Assembly (NCBI GenBank): GCA_027627225.1
Contig: CM051029.1
Location: forward strand, 614,501-678,500
Direction of reading: 5' to 3'
DNA: 64,000 bases
DNA from: Congeria kusceri
Lineage: Eukaryota; Mollusca; Bivalvia; Myida; Dreissenidae
Shown in pieces: positions 49,098 to 61,388 of this stretch; the stretch's first letter is position 1, and the number at the start of each line of letters is the position of its first letter. The notes below the pieces were generated by a model that saw only the letters and a program-made list of their open reading frames with translations, ran no database searches and was not told where the DNA came from. The position numbers and the translations under genes were made by a program.

Positions 49098-50753
49098 TTG
49101 CCGTAGGAATCGTTTGGACGTCCGTATTGGGGTTCCGTGTGCGCGCCTGTGGGTGACATTATCTGTTGTCTTGGACCATCGAGGATTCATCACCAAAGGA
49201 ATCGTCGTCATACGGGATCAACAAACATTACATCAACGGACATTAGTGATGCAGTGACTAAAGACTTGTTTTACCTGTATTTTAATCTGTGACCCCCTGT
49301 GTTTGCTGTATTCAAGGTGTGGTAAGTGAAAAAAAAAATTCAAAACTAAATAAAATTGATGTGTGCTATTGTGTAATTGGGAAGAGATTATTTTTGTAAG
49401 AAATATTTAAAATGGTCACATTTCACTATTGGTAATGGTTCTATTTAACTGAGCATTCCCTACATTTGCATGCATACTAATTTATGTTTGGTACTTGGGT
49501 TTTAAAGAATTTTATTGCACTTTTATTGTATAGACTCGATAACAGCCATAATCTGTATCTGTCTTTCTGTCTGTAGTTTCTATTCAGTGATTTCAAGGTT
49601 GATTTGTTCAATTTAATTCATAGATTTGGGTTAGGTGTGATAATCCTGTGATTTTCTGGATTTTATTGGTATTGTCTGATTAATAGGATTAGTGTGCAAT
49701 TTTGATGTGGTTGGTGGTTTTCACTATTGAGATCCCTTCCAATTAAGCTATAGTTGATTTCACTGTGCTTGTTCCAATTTTGTTTTTTCCAGAGATTTCA
49801 TTATATTGCCAAATAAGTTTCTTGCTTATATTTCAGCGTTATAGTTATTTATATGAATATTCCATTTCAATATTTGAGATAATTTCAGATAATTATAAAT
49901 TATTAACATTTGTTATTTTGCATTTTAGACTTGAGGAAACTGCATCCGGATTTTCCAGTAATTATTTAATATATATTTATAAATTTCAGAAAACTCTTTT
50001 GGACTGATTATGATTTTAAGGACATGTATTAATTTGTGCCATTTTGTTTCCTCACTTGAAAAGGAGACACAAAATAATACTTTGACAGATTGACACATTA
50101 ATATTACGCTTTGATTTAGTATTTATTGTAATTTATTATCGACTTAAAGGTACACTACTTTGCTTAATTAATGGTGCATCCTTTTGTTTTGAATGATAAA
50201 ATTGAAGGGGCACCACACTTGGTATAAAGGGATACAGCTGTATTTTTATGTTATTGAATTAAAGGGACACGGTCAATTATTATTTTAATTAAAGGGACAC
50301 TATAAGACTTTAGTGTTTTGATTAAAGGGACACACCTTAATTTGTGTTGTTAATTAAAAGGTTAGTATCACACTTAGAAGTAATTATATTGTTTAATTAA
50401 TTACAATACATTGAATTACTAGTACTTTATTTTCTTTTGACATTTGAATTTTTGTGTGTGTGACATACATGTTCATTTTTCTCGGGCAATTATTTTATAT
50501 GATGGTTGGGTTCGTGTAGTTAGTTAATTGATTCTTATTTATAGGTAGGATGTAGTTGAGTAGGTGTTAGTTAGTTTAGTTAGTGTATGGTGCGCACCAC
50601 TAGATTATTTAGTTACCATTGTAATTGAGTTCTGTTTAGTGTTGTGTTCTATAGTTAGTTAGGAACCCAATCCATTACTTTTGATTTCTTATATTTTTGT
50701 GTTTGTGTTTTAGTTTATTATATTGTATTCCAAGTTGTGACATTGTGTGAAAT
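49098..50753 (+). other. Untranslated leader of the retrotransposon
   Basis: Unusually long (about 1.66 kb) non-coding leader. From 50146 to 50335 it has six spaced copies of an aaagggacac-type word (50146, 50203, 50226, 50261, 50291, 50323). A gtaagtg donor-like word is at about 49322. Confidence 0.6.
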
Positions 50754-51720
50754 ATGGCATCAGAAGAGGAAAAGAAATTGCTTGAGTTATTCAAGGAAGT
50801 GGGAGTTCCACCTCTTAAGGATGCAGAAGATCTCAAAAAGTTTATGACACAATAATTAGAGACGAAAGTAAAGGAAGACAATGTAGAAAATGAGCCCTCC
50901 GTAAAACAAAAGACGCAGGTCAACGTACCACGGATAAGCATATTTTAAGGAGAAGAGGGAAAAGGTGAAGTTACATACCAGACTTGGGTCTATGAGTTGA
51001 AATGAAAGCTATATCAAGGAAGGATGATATATTGAGAACTGTATTTTATCAAGGATTGTCATCAAGATTGAAACACTTGTCAGGTTTTAAATTTGAGAGT
51101 ATAAGTGACTACGATAAATTGAGAAAGAAGTGAGGGCAATAGAAAATGAACTTGAAAAGGAATCGACACCAAATGACGCAGTAACATGTAATGCAAATGT
51201 AAAAACAGACAAGAAGAAAGATAGGATTGAAACACAAATTGATAAAATGTCATCTCTTCTGGAAAAACTTAACATGATGATAGAGAAACTAGAAATAGAG
51301 AAATCTACAATGCCATGTAAACAACAGACTACACAGGAAGAATGTATATCTGCACAACAAGTACCACGACAGAGTCAGCAGCAGTTTAATGAATATCGGC
51401 AGTCATTTGGTCCAGGTCAACAGATGCAACAAAACTTCTCTCAGGGTCCAGAATACCAACAAGGTAAAAGTTACCAACAAGGTTATCAACAGTATCAGCC
51501 AAACTACCAGAATTACCAGCCCAGAGGATACAGCATCAGAGGTCCCAGACATTTTAGAGGAAGCTGCGGAAATAGACCACCCAGTCGGCCATACAGAGGA
51601 CATGGTAGAGGAAGTAGTGAATACAGACCACAGCGTCCCATTGCTGGAACCACTTTCCAACCAATCTGCTACAATTACAACAGAAGGGGCCATATTGCTC
51701 GGGATTGCCCGGAAAACTAG
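50754..51720 (+). pseudogene. gag: gag (capsid/nucleocapsid), broken
   Basis: ATG at 50754. The N-terminal part is interrupted by stops at 50853, 50946 and 51003 and by a frameshift near 51118-51130. From 51130 the frame is open for 196 codons: a Lys/Glu-rich coiled-coil-like stretch, a Gln/Tyr/Arg-rich basic region, and one zinc knuckle at the end. In the knuckle (CYNYNRRGHIARDC) the second Cys of CX2CX4HX4C is Tyr, so zinc binding would be lost. Confidence 0.85.
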
Positions 51721-54700
51721 GAAGTGCCTTTTTGAAGGGTCACAATATGGGCACTCAATTGAAGAAATGACCCACAACTTATTGGAAAAACTTCAGAAGT
51801 CAGCATTAATATTGAAGGAACACCAACTACTGCATTGTGCGACACTGGATCATGTGTATCAACATGCACAAATCATTTTTTTGAAACTCATCTGAAACAT
51901 AAACATCTGAAGCCATTGATCAACATTCTGAATATTGAATGTGCTGGTGGAACCCAATTACCATATCATGGTTACATATAAGTTAAAATGAATACAGGGA
52001 TCAAGAACCTTGCATCATTGGTATGTCTTCTTTTAGTTGTACCAGATACAGAGTACAATAAGAATACCCCTATACTGCTTGGTACTAACATATTACAAGA
52101 GCTCATGAATAATTGCAAAACAGAACTTGGTCCAAAATATTTGAGTGGAGATTTACATACTCCATGGTTTTTAGCATTTAGATGTTTGACCATAAGAGAC
52201 AGAGAGCTGAACAGGAATAATGGTAGGATAGCTACTGTAAGAAGTGCAATTCCAAATAACATTACTCTTGGTCCTAACCAGTCCATTCACATCCAGTGTT
52301 ATACTGACAAGGAGATCTACCATCAACCCACTTAAGCAATGATAACAAAGACCAAAGATTCTAAGCTACGAGATTTTGTAGAAATTACACCAGGAGTGGT
52401 CAACTTTCAGAATGGAAATAATGATACCGTTATTGTCAACCTTTTGAATCTCACCAATAACACAGTCAACATAACACCTAGAGCCGCTATTGCAGAACTA
52501 CAGCCAGTCAACATTTATGAAGCCGTCTTAGAAAATATTGAACAAGAAAACAACTTCAACATCTTTGACAACATTCACATTGGAGAAAACCTGAACAAGG
52601 AAGAAGAAACTCAGCTGAAAGAACTCTTAAAGAAACATGAACAAGTATTTTCAAAATCAGACTTGGACATAGGAAGTTGTGATTTCATCAAACACATGAT
52701 AGATCTAGAGAACGAAACTACAATTAAACAACGTCATTGCAGGATACCACCAGGCATGATTGATGAAGTTAGAAGACACTTGGAACGACTTTTAGCGGGA
52801 GGAATCATAACTAAATCAAAATCACCTTGGGCTTCGAAGGTGGTATTAGTACGGAAAAATAATGGCAAGTTACGCATGTGCGTAGATTACAGAATGTTAA
52901 ACAACATATCTATTAAAGACGCGTATGCTCTACCTAGGATTGAAGATGTATTTGATTGTCTCCATGGAGCAAAGTTTTTCTCAACCATAGATATGAAGAG
53001 TGGATATCATCAGGTAAGTATAGTAAAGGGACATCAAGAACGAACAGCATTCAAGGTAGGCCCTCTAGGTTTCTTTGAATATAGAAAAATGCCTTTCGGT
53101 TTAAACAACAGTCCAGCGACATATCCAAAGACTGATGGAAGAATGCCTTGGTGATTACAACATGAAAATTTGCGTAATTTACCGCGACGATTTGATTGTT
53201 TTCTCTGATTCATACCAGCAACATTTGGAACGACTAAATTTGATTATTACCAGATTATCTGAATGTGGAATAAAGTTATCTGCAGAAAAATGCTACTTTC
53301 TACAAAGAAGAGTTGCGTACCTTGGACATGTTGTATCTGAAAATGGAATAGAAACCGACCCTGCGAATATTGAAAAAATTAAGAACTATCCGACTCCAAA
53401 GAATGCTAACGAGTTAAGATCATTCCTAGCCTTTGCTGGTTACTATAGGAAATTTATTAAGGACGTTTATAAAATCACCAAACCTTTATCAGAGTTACTT
53501 ACCCCTACATCACCAAAGAAATACAAGAAACAAAGATCAGACAAACCTTGGAAATGGGAACAGATCCATCAGAAAACGTTCGATCAATTGAAGGAAATTC
53601 TCACGACACCACCAATTTTAGCATATCCAAACTTCAATGAACCTTTTGAGTTGCACACTGATGCAAGCACTGAAGGATTGGGAGCTGTCCTTTATCAAAC
53701 CCAAAATGGATCTAAGAGGGTGATAGCATATGCAATCAGGAGTTTAACAAAATCAGAAAATAACTATAGCGCTTTCGAACTTGAATTTTTGGCATTGAAA
53801 TGGTCTATAACAGAGAAATTTTCAGATGATCTTCTTCCGAACCACTTCACTGTATACACAGATAACAATCCATTGACACATGTTTTGACCTCTGCTAAAT
53901 TAGACGTGACAGGTCAGCGCTGGGTTGCAACCCTTAGCAGTTATAACTTTGATATCATTTACAGACCTGGTTCAACAAACATAGATGCAGATATTCTTTC
54001 AAGATACCCACAGGCACAGAGCAAGGACAATCAGATAAGACTTGAGAACAGTACAGTTAAAGCCATTTGTAATTCAATCCACACTTCTCCATTGATAGAG
54101 ATTTTACCGTGTGCTTCACTTAACATTCTAGAAGTTACAGAAACAGCAAAGCCAATGGCCCAAGTGGAGATAAGAGAGTTACGGACCCAACAGAGAAAGG
54201 ATCCAATAGTTGGAGTATGGGTAAGAGCTACCATTGATAAGAGTATGCCAAGCCAAAAGACCATACAAACTGATAGTAAACGCATGACAATGTCAAGAAA
54301 TTTCAAGAATTTAGTAATGATCAGGAGTCTGCTTTACAGAAAGTCTACAGAAAATGAGCAAGATATTTACCAATTAGTTCTACCAGAAATCTACAAGGAT
54401 CAGGTATTGAAGGGAATTCACACTGATGTTGGCCATCCAGGAAAGGACGGATCTCTTTCATTAGCCAAGGAAAGATTTTATTGGCCAGGTTATACAGTGG
54501 AGATAGGTAAGCATGTGGAAAATTGTTCTAGATTCCTTAGAAGAAAGTCAAACATCAGTAAAGCACCTTTAGTTGACATAACATCGACCTTCCCACTTGA
54601 ACTTGTGTGTATGGATTTCTTGACAGTAGACCCATGCAAAGGAAATATTGGAAATATTTTAGTGATAACTGACCACTATACAAAGTATTCAATTGCAGTT

Positions 54701-55993
54701 CCTACCAAGAACCAAACTGCGAAAACTACTGCAGAAGCTCTATTACACAACTTCATCCTTCACTATTGTATCCCAGCAAAACTTCATACCGACCAAGGAA
54801 CTAACTTCGAGTCTGAATTAATAAAAGAATTATGTATACTTTTGGACATGAAGAAAACCAGGACAACTGTCTATCACCCTCAATGTAACGGTCAATCAGA
54901 ACGATTCAACAGAACCCTTCTCGACATGCTGGGAACATTAGAATCGGATAGAAAAGAAAACTGGAAAAAATACTTGCCTCATCTGGTCTATGTATACAAT
55001 GCAACGAAACATGAGTCAACCGGTTACTCGCCATTTGAGCTGATGTTTGGACGAAAGGCGAAATTGCCCATAGATGCTGTTTTTGCAACAGAGAGTGTTG
55101 CCAGTTTTGTAACATCGGATTTGATGAAGGACTTAGTGGAAATGATGAATACTTCAAGATTGATAGCAAACGAGGCATTGAAGAAATCTAAATAAAACAG
55201 AAGAAGTACTTTGATAGAAAAGCTAAAGCATCAGAATTGAGAGTTAATGATACAGTACTTGTGAAGATATTGGCTCATAAAGGGGAACATAAAATAGCAG
55301 ATAAATTTGAGGAAAGTCCATACAAGGTCATATAACAACCAAATAAGGATATTCCGGTTTACCTCGTAAAGTCTGAAGATGGAGAGGTTAAGAAATTACA
55401 CCGGAATCACTTGCTTTTGATTGAGGCATCAGAAGAAACTAGAAGTTTGGAAAATGACAGAAGGAATTCTTTGAAGAATGCAAAGAAGAAACTAAAGGAA
55501 TTCAAAGATGAAAGGAATATGGAACAGAAAGCTGAGTCAGATTCAGAAGAAGAAGTTGGATAAATATCCCTCACAGGGACTGACAGTCGACCGTCCGGTC
55601 ACAATGAAGGTCAAGAAAGAGAAAAAAATAATTGAGAAAACTGAAGATAAGCAACTTCAAGAGCGCCAGCGTGATGAAGTGGTTGATAGTAAGGAAGGAC
55701 GAAATTCTCTACAAGAAACTCAGAGGAATGATGAGAAAAAAATCGAGGATAGTGAAGAAGACAATGAAGTCGAAGAAGATGGCGCTAACGAAGTAAGCAA
55801 TACTGAATACAGCAGTAGACAAGAAGGCCTTAGAAGATCGTCTATGGTTCGAAAGAAACCGAATTGGTTTGGAGACTACCATGTATATCAACAAACAGCA
55901 AGTGACAAGGACGCTGTAGATAAACTGTTAAAACTTCATATGGAGCAAGTCAAGCTCACAGCAAAGTTAATTTATTCTGTTATAAATAAGTAG
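51721..55993 (+). pseudogene. pol: pol: protease, RT, RNase H, integrase, broken
   Basis: Aspartic protease: DTGS at 51841-51852 and the ILLGTN flap-side motif near 52077, with stops between at 51979 and after at 52333. Reverse transcriptase: 52339-53154, with SPWASKVVLVRKN, RMCVDYRMLN and FSTIDMKSGYHQ. A one-base frame break near 53121-53126 leads into 53135-55195. The active-site box reads YRDD (53180-53191) where Leu, Ile or Val is normal. RNase H: HTDAS, YAIRSL, TDNNPL. Integrase: HX4H zinc half intact, but the C pair reads CSRF (second Cys lost); Asp of the core in CMDF and HTDQGTNF, and Glu in GQSERFNR. A GPY/F-like module (about 55255-55335) ends at TAA 55333. A charged tail ORF continues 55508-55993. 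Confidence 0.92.
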
Positions 55994-56533
55994 ATGTGTG
56001 TATAAATGTGTTTTAGTTTTTATCTTGTTTTATGTTGGTCATGCTGTGTACTATAAGTTTTTGACTTGCCAGATATATGTATTCTTGATACCATCATATA
56101 TAACTGTATTTTGTTTCAGTTATAATTTTGATGTTTTTTCAGGCAGGGCAGGGGCAAACAAGAACTTGTTTGTACATACATATTTTAAGTTAAAAAAAAA
56201 ACTGAATGAATGCATGTGTAATTAGTTTGTACATAATTTGATTCTCTTCAGATCTGTATCTAAAAAAAAATAATATGAATTTATTTCATGTTCAGAATTA
56301 TCGTTGATGTAGATATACGTTTATATTTATTAAAATTTTATTCTACTATTGTTTAGCCATGGGAACTTTAAGTTATCGTCGAGGTTCGGTCTGGGGAGTA
56401 TTGTTCTTTGTGTGTTTCTATTTCTGGTTTGTCTTGGGTATTGCTTCAGAGAAAGCTTTGGTCTCTGTTACTGCTCAAGTGTGTTGAATTGTTTTGATAT
56501 TGTCTCAGGTTTTAAGTCGGGACGACTTTTGTC
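55994..56533 (+). other. Non-coding region between pol and 3' LTR
   Basis: AT-rich, with A runs near 56193 and 56264. No envelope-like frame (no long ORF with signal and membrane segments). Confidence 0.6.
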
Positions 56534-56547
56534 AAAGAGGGGGAGTG
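56534..56547 (+). other. Polypurine tract
   Basis: AAAGAGGGGGAGTG abuts the 3' LTR start at 56548, the expected plus-strand priming site. Confidence 0.85.
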
Positions 56548-57434
56548 TGTTACCCCCATATACTTTTAGTCTTTTTGCAAATAGGCAGCTTTTCGATAAT
56601 TATTGCGGTTTACGGTAGTTAGGTTGTCTTACGATTGATCATGTGACTTCCGCTTCCGTCTTTTTTTCCTGCTGTTTTGCAACTTATTATTTTCATAACT
56701 ATTGAATCTAATTGAATCTTGAAAATATAATTGTCATCAAGTAAGTAAAGGTTTTCAGTTGTTTGTATTTATTCTTTATTCATTTATTTCCAAGCTGCAA
56801 TGCTGTTTAAGTAAGCTGCGACTGTTTATTCGGTTGAATTTGTCAATTGGATTTGACTTCTATTGAGATCTATTTCTGAACTTCTTTAATTCATTCGTTT
56901 GGCTGTCAAAGGGACAAATGCATGTTTTTCACAAACTCTGAAAATCACATTTTGTTGCAGCAACTAACCAGAACCTTCAGTAACCACACAAGCATCATTT
57001 AAATTGGAAAGACAGATTGAGAGTGTTAGCAGCCTATGCTTGTAAGTAAAACAATATTATGTTTATTGTATTTTATTTAAATGATTTTGTTATTAATGAT
57101 GTTGTAAGGGGTCACAGGTATGTTTTAATAGAATAACTCATTTTAAATACTATATTGTTTACCTATTTCATGTACTTGTTTATTCAACTGTGTTAATTGT
57201 AATTACATTGTAAAAATATATGTAATCGTATAAATGTATGTAATAGTATAATACTATTGTTGGGATTTAAACAGTGATATGTATATTATCAGTAAAATGA
57301 TTTATTTGTTAATTTCAGCACTGAAGATTTTAGACTTCCATCTTTCTTGGGTGTTTGTACATATACACGAATAAACCAGTCAACATAGTTGAAAAGATTC
57401 ATTTTTAAATACTTCGGAACTCACGAAATGTTAT
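56548..57434 (+). repeat. 3' LTR
   Basis: Same length as the 5' LTR (887 bp), with about 14 substitutions by eye and no indel seen. Followed by the right target-site duplication AATAT at 57435-57439. Confidence 0.93.
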
Positions 57435-57525
57435 AATATCAAGTACCAAAAATTTTCATCGGAATGTACCTTTTATTTTGAAATACGAATACGAATCACA
57501 ATGACAAAACATAATAACGTTGTAG

Positions 57526-57831
57526 ATGGACCAGGCGTTCCTACGATCACGTACAACATTCAACAAAACTCTGACAAAAGCAGGATTGCCACAAACGAAA
57601 CCAAACAAGTTGTAAAGAGAAGTACCGTTACATTGATGTGCTCAGTAAACAGTAGGCCGATTTCAATATATTTATTGGGTCCCGGGCAAGAAGGGCCTAT
57701 TCGAACCATATCTAATGTCAAACGAACAATAGACACGAACTACACATGTACGGCGAAGAATACAGTGGATACCACATTTAAAGGAAACGTATCTGGTAGA
57801 GACTCGTCAACTGTATACCTGTATTTACTAT
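57526..57831 (+). CDS. Gene C exon: Ig domain 5 (open)
   Basis: Phase 1-1, 306 nt. DGPGVPTITY, first Cys in VTLMCSVNSRP, no core Trp (IYLLGPGQ), second Cys in TNYTCTAKNTVD. The fold matches C2/I-type Ig of CD22/nephrin-like proteins. First exon to the right of the retrotransposon. Confidence 0.75.
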
Positions 57832-57937
57832 GTTAGTATTAGAATCGACATTTTAGTTCAGGCAACAATAACTAGAAATAAATTAAACTATAGAAGGCTC
57901 TTCTTATTTAGTTAGCTAAAAGGTAATTAACTTTCAG

Positions 57938-58228
57938 ATGGACCTGAGAACATAAAAGCAAAATACAACAACATCACACAGACAGACCAAGCTCTTAAAG
58001 TTATTTAAGGCTGTTCGTTCTCAGTATCATGCTCTGCCTGCAGTAATCCAGCTTCTAGTATTTATTAGAATGGCCCTGGAGCTCAAGAAGCAACTGTCCT
58101 GTTCATTAACGATGTGAGCACTGACATGAGCAAGAATGTAACAAGCAGCGCAGTTATCGCCATGGTAGACAGTGTGGGACATAGTGTAAGCGAGACAACT
58201 CACACGAAATGTACACTTGAGGCTCTGT
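57938..58228 (+). pseudogene. Gene C exon: Ig domain 6 with two stops
   Basis: Phase 1-1, 291 nt; opens DGPENIKAKY. TAA interrupts after QALKVI and TAG replaces the core Trp codon in SIY-(stop)-NGPG (TGG to TAG is a single change). First Cys in SVSCSACSNPAS. The strand-F Cys is not evident (SSAVIAMVDSVG). Splice sites are kept. Confidence 0.75.
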
Positions 58229-58542
58229 GTAAGTAATTTTGGCATATATTGTACTAATGTGTACACGACACTAGCACTATAATAAGTTGTGTGTTTCAAC
58301 TGCTTGTACATTTAATCAACGTATTACATTCATTTTTGAAATGATGTTCATATCATTAAGTATCTAAATGTACTATCATGTCGACATGTTCGTTGCATTA
58401 AATTTAAGATTACGAGGGGCAGTCGTAATGTTGTCGGACTCCGTTTAATTTTCGTATATCTGACGTCGAACAATGATGAAATTGTACATAATTTATTATT
58501 AGCCTATTTGCAACACAACACATGCTTTAATTGATGCTACAG
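58229..58542 (+). other. Gene C intron
   Basis: AT-rich intron ending in the acceptor gatgctacag. Nothing else seen. Confidence 0.55.
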
Positions 58543-58827
58543 AAGCGCCGGCTGTTCAACGTTTGCAGAACCTAAGCACCCTACTCACCACGTCTCTTAT
58601 AGTTACATGCACCTTAAACCATGCTGGTAATCTATCAGCCTCGACATTTACATGGATAAGGAAAGATACGAGTACAGTGGTGGGTACAGGACAAACACTA
58701 ACAATAAACAATACTGGATTGACCGATGAAGGTGAATACCAATGTAATGCATCAAACAGTATGCAGCCTATTGGAAACGAAGTCGTATACGAATTTAATC
58801 AGTCTACATTCCATATAAATGTTGAAT
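58543..58827 (+). CDS. Gene C exon: Ig domain 7 (open, canonical)
   Basis: Phase 1-1, 285 nt. All Ig landmarks: Cys in LIVTCTLNHAG, Trp in FTWIRKD, LTINNTGLTDEGEYQCNASN. This is the best-preserved Ig domain in gene C. Gene A probably has an equivalent exon just left of the window. Confidence 0.85.
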
Positions 58828-59298
58828 GTAAGTTAAATAACTGGCTTTCACTTGAATAATGTTGTTATGCTCATTATAAAATGATATAGAAATACCATTA
58901 TGTTGGCATCATACATATAGAGTTGCATAATTAACACAGACAAACACGTATCTGAGTTCAAACCATTCCGGTGTTTGTAGAAATGGTGAGCAAAACGTTA
59001 GGACGTGTGTATATTGTTAATATTGCAAAAACGTGGCACAATGCAATAATTTTGAATTATTATGTTTATTCGCCACTCCGTATGAAGCGTTTTTGTCCCA
59101 GCCTACTTTTCTTTCGGAAACTTAATGTATAGTTTGCCGAAGCGATATTAACCACAAAAAAGTAATTAATAATCCGTTATTTCTGCCACATTTTTCTAAA
59201 TAGTTATTGTTGTGAATCATGCGATCTCCACTTTTTCTACAAAAGTTTGTTTTAATAATTTGTATTGTAATATTGGTGTTCAAACATATGTTCTACAG
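58828..59298 (+). other. Gene C intron, paralogous to window start
   Basis: From 58962 the sequence aligns with window position 1 onwards (cattccggtgtttgt and further), defining the duplicated A/C block. No coding content. Confidence 0.75.
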
Positions 59299-59592
59299 AC
59301 GGGGCATATATACGGGCATTTGAAGCAAATGACACAAACATAATCATAATTGTTAACCAAGGCGAATCCATAAAGAGTGTATGTGATGCCGATGGTGACC
59401 CTCAACCTACTGTTCGTATCTTCAATGCAACTCGTAAATATAAAACAATCCTAGTTGAGACTGAAGCACATACAGCTAAATCTCAAATACATCGAGCAAT
59501 ATGTGAATGTGATGCTGGAAGCTATAAATGCCTGGCTAACAACCGTTATACCCACGGACAACACAAACAGCCACTAGCTCTATTTGTTAACT
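59299..59592 (+). CDS. Gene C exon: Ig domain 8 (open)
   Basis: Paralogue of 341-634. Same length, open. VCDADGDPQPTVRI is identical; the strand-F region is CECDAGSYKCLANN. Confidence 0.8.
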
Positions 59593-59688
59593 GTAAGATT
59601 CTCATAATGTACATGTACTTAGTTACGAGTAAATATCTTGGTTATTCGTAGTTTAAAGTGCATACAATACAATTGTGTTCTTGTACAG

Positions 59689-59932
59689 GTTCTCCAAGAG
59701 CGTCGCCCTTTTCACCTCCTATAACAAAACAGTACAGAGCTACTAACGACTCGGCTGTGCTTGCCTTCACAATAATAGCCTATCCTGAGCTAAACAACAT
59801 TCTGATTAATACCTCTGATGACAATATGCAGACTGAACTGATGATTTTCCGTGTGCAGGTTGGAGATTATGCAGACTACATGCAAACATTTCCAACACAT
59901 GGGGTTCAGTAGCGGAAGTGTTGATCTTACAC
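59689..59932 (+). pseudogene. Gene C exon: Ig-like domain 9, deleted and frameshifted
   Basis: Paralogue of 741-1058. About 60 nt covering the core Trp segment (SSDFSWYKRVDD...) is deleted. One base is lost after GDYADYM, giving a stop at 59910-59912, and the donor of gene A is not conserved (cac|gttaca). Non-functional. Confidence 0.85.
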
Positions 59933-60055
59933 GTTACACAACACATAGTAAACTTTAGTATTTAGTTAAATATTGATAAAGTTAGTAGATTCGCAATTAT
60001 AATCGCGTATGTATATACATATGTTTTATTTATTATACAAGCACAGATATTTTAG

Positions 60056-60345
60056 CCAAACCATATGTTCCAAAGGAATTGCTTAATGACCGAGTAGGAA
60101 AAACGGACAATGTTATTGCATGGGTTCTTGGTTTTAATGGCGAACAGAACTTCACTATTCGATACAAAGAAGTCGATATTGAAATCTGGAGAGATATCTA
60201 CGTAGCAGGTTCTGTTATAAGTTATACCTGGACTATTGAGGGATTAAACCTGGCACTACATATCAAATCAACATGCGGGCAGAAAACAAAATAGGCAAAT
60301 CACAGTGGACTGCAGAGATAACAGAAACAACCCTAGTGGACACAG
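60056..60345 (+). pseudogene. Gene C exon: FN3 domain, frameshifted
   Basis: Paralogue of 1220-1516: two codons missing in the FNG-Q loop and one A lost in the run before CCTGGCAC. GLKPGTTY is therefore misread and TAG follows at about 60292. Acceptor and donor are intact. Confidence 0.85.
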
Positions 60346-60468
60346 GTAGAGCAACTACAGACTGCTTTGTATAACTTAATAAAGAGATATACTTAACAAC
60401 CATTAACAACTAAAGTTGAATGGCTTAATTGTTACAAAATGTGTGTAAGGAAACGCGTGATTTTACAG

Positions 60469-60576
60469 TTGACACTGGTTTTGCAACATCCACTGTTGGC
60501 GGTGCAGTAGGTTACGTCGTGGGGGTTGTTTTTATAATTGCTGTGTACATCCTCGTAGGGAGATACAGATCGCATG
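60469..60576 (+). CDS. Gene C exon: transmembrane segment (open)
   Basis: Paralogue of 1644-1751: GGAVGYVVGVVFIIAVYILV followed by GRYRSHG. In frame by itself, but downstream of breaks. Confidence 0.8.
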
Positions 60577-60893
60577 GTTAATCTATTTTGCATTCTATTG
60601 CGCTGTAAAACATTTGAATATACATGTACATGCTAATGACATATATTGGTTTGTGGTTTAATAGTTGACATTAGTTATTTGTGGAGCGCAGACCGAGTGT
60701 GGGAGATATATTTTTACAGTGCTTTTAACACGTGTATTTGTGTAATTTATACTTTATATTGAAACAGGCTGCTAAGGAACTATTCAATTAAAATAACAAT
60801 AAAACAACCTTGCAACATGCATAGCATATTATACAAAATACTTAGACTTACTTGTTTCTATCATAAACAACATAGTTACATAATTTATTTTAG

Positions 60894-60966
60894 GGCAAAA
60901 CGGTTCCAAAACATACCACACGCATACCAACCCGACTGGCCAGAACGAAGATCTCGTCAGAGAACC
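60894..60966 (+). CDS. Gene C exon: tail 1, tyrosine lost
   Basis: Paralogue of 2868-2940. QYEDL of gene A is QNEDL here, removing the phospho-site while the rest is nearly identical. Confidence 0.75.
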
Positions 60967-61181
60967 GTTAGTAAATAAATATATAACATTTACATGTTGA
61001 TATATAATATATATGAACAATTGCGAAATTTATAACTTTATGTGTGTTTTATTACGTTATTTAAGTAAAACTGTGTCGTTCTTCAAAGGTAACTTTTAAC
61101 AAAACAATCAAATAATAACATAATTTTGCTAGTCAAGCAAGAATATCGTATAATGATTATTAAACTTGTGTTTGTATTCTG

Positions 61182-61234
61182 ACGAAACAACGATGCCTCA
61201 AACACAGATGGAAGTTATAAAACTTGTAGAATTG
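61182..61234 (+). pseudogene. Gene C exon: tail 2, acceptor lost
   Basis: Paralogue of 3161-3213. Gene A ends its intron in ttag; here the same place reads tctg, so no AG acceptor. YETC is changed to YKTC. Skipping it would shift the frame of the last exon. Confidence 0.75.
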
Positions 61235-61388
61235 GTAAGGTTTCATAATATAAATGAATTAATAATGTCAAAGACATCGAGCCTGGAATACATAATAAAG
61301 ATAATACATGTTATGATTCTGCTTCGATGTTTATTTACTGTTGTGTTACCTTTTTTGTCAATTATAGTTTCGTTTCCTGCTCTACCAG

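Larger units (their letters stand above)
48193..57434 (+). mobile_element. Ty3/gypsy LTR retrotransposon, full-length but inactive
   Basis: 9.2-kb element with two 887-bp LTRs, a target-site duplication, primer-binding site, long leader, gag, and pol in the order protease, reverse transcriptase, RNase H, integrase (Ty3/gypsy order), then a polypurine tract. No envelope gene is seen. It lies in the same orientation as gene C, within an intron. The LTRs differ at about 14 positions by eye, so insertion is relatively recent. Gag has three in-frame stops and a frameshift. Pol has stops in the protease region, a frameshift in RT and further breaks near the end. Confidence 0.95.

Noticed and set aside
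51389..51895. Second long frame overlapping gag
   Set aside because: It is an out-of-frame shadow of the Gln/Arg-rich gag end and protease start; the zinc knuckle and DTGS motif lie in the other frame.
55994..56533. Possible envelope gene of the retrotransposon
   Set aside because: Only short frames (75 and 89 codons) with no signal peptide plus membrane-anchor arrangement.
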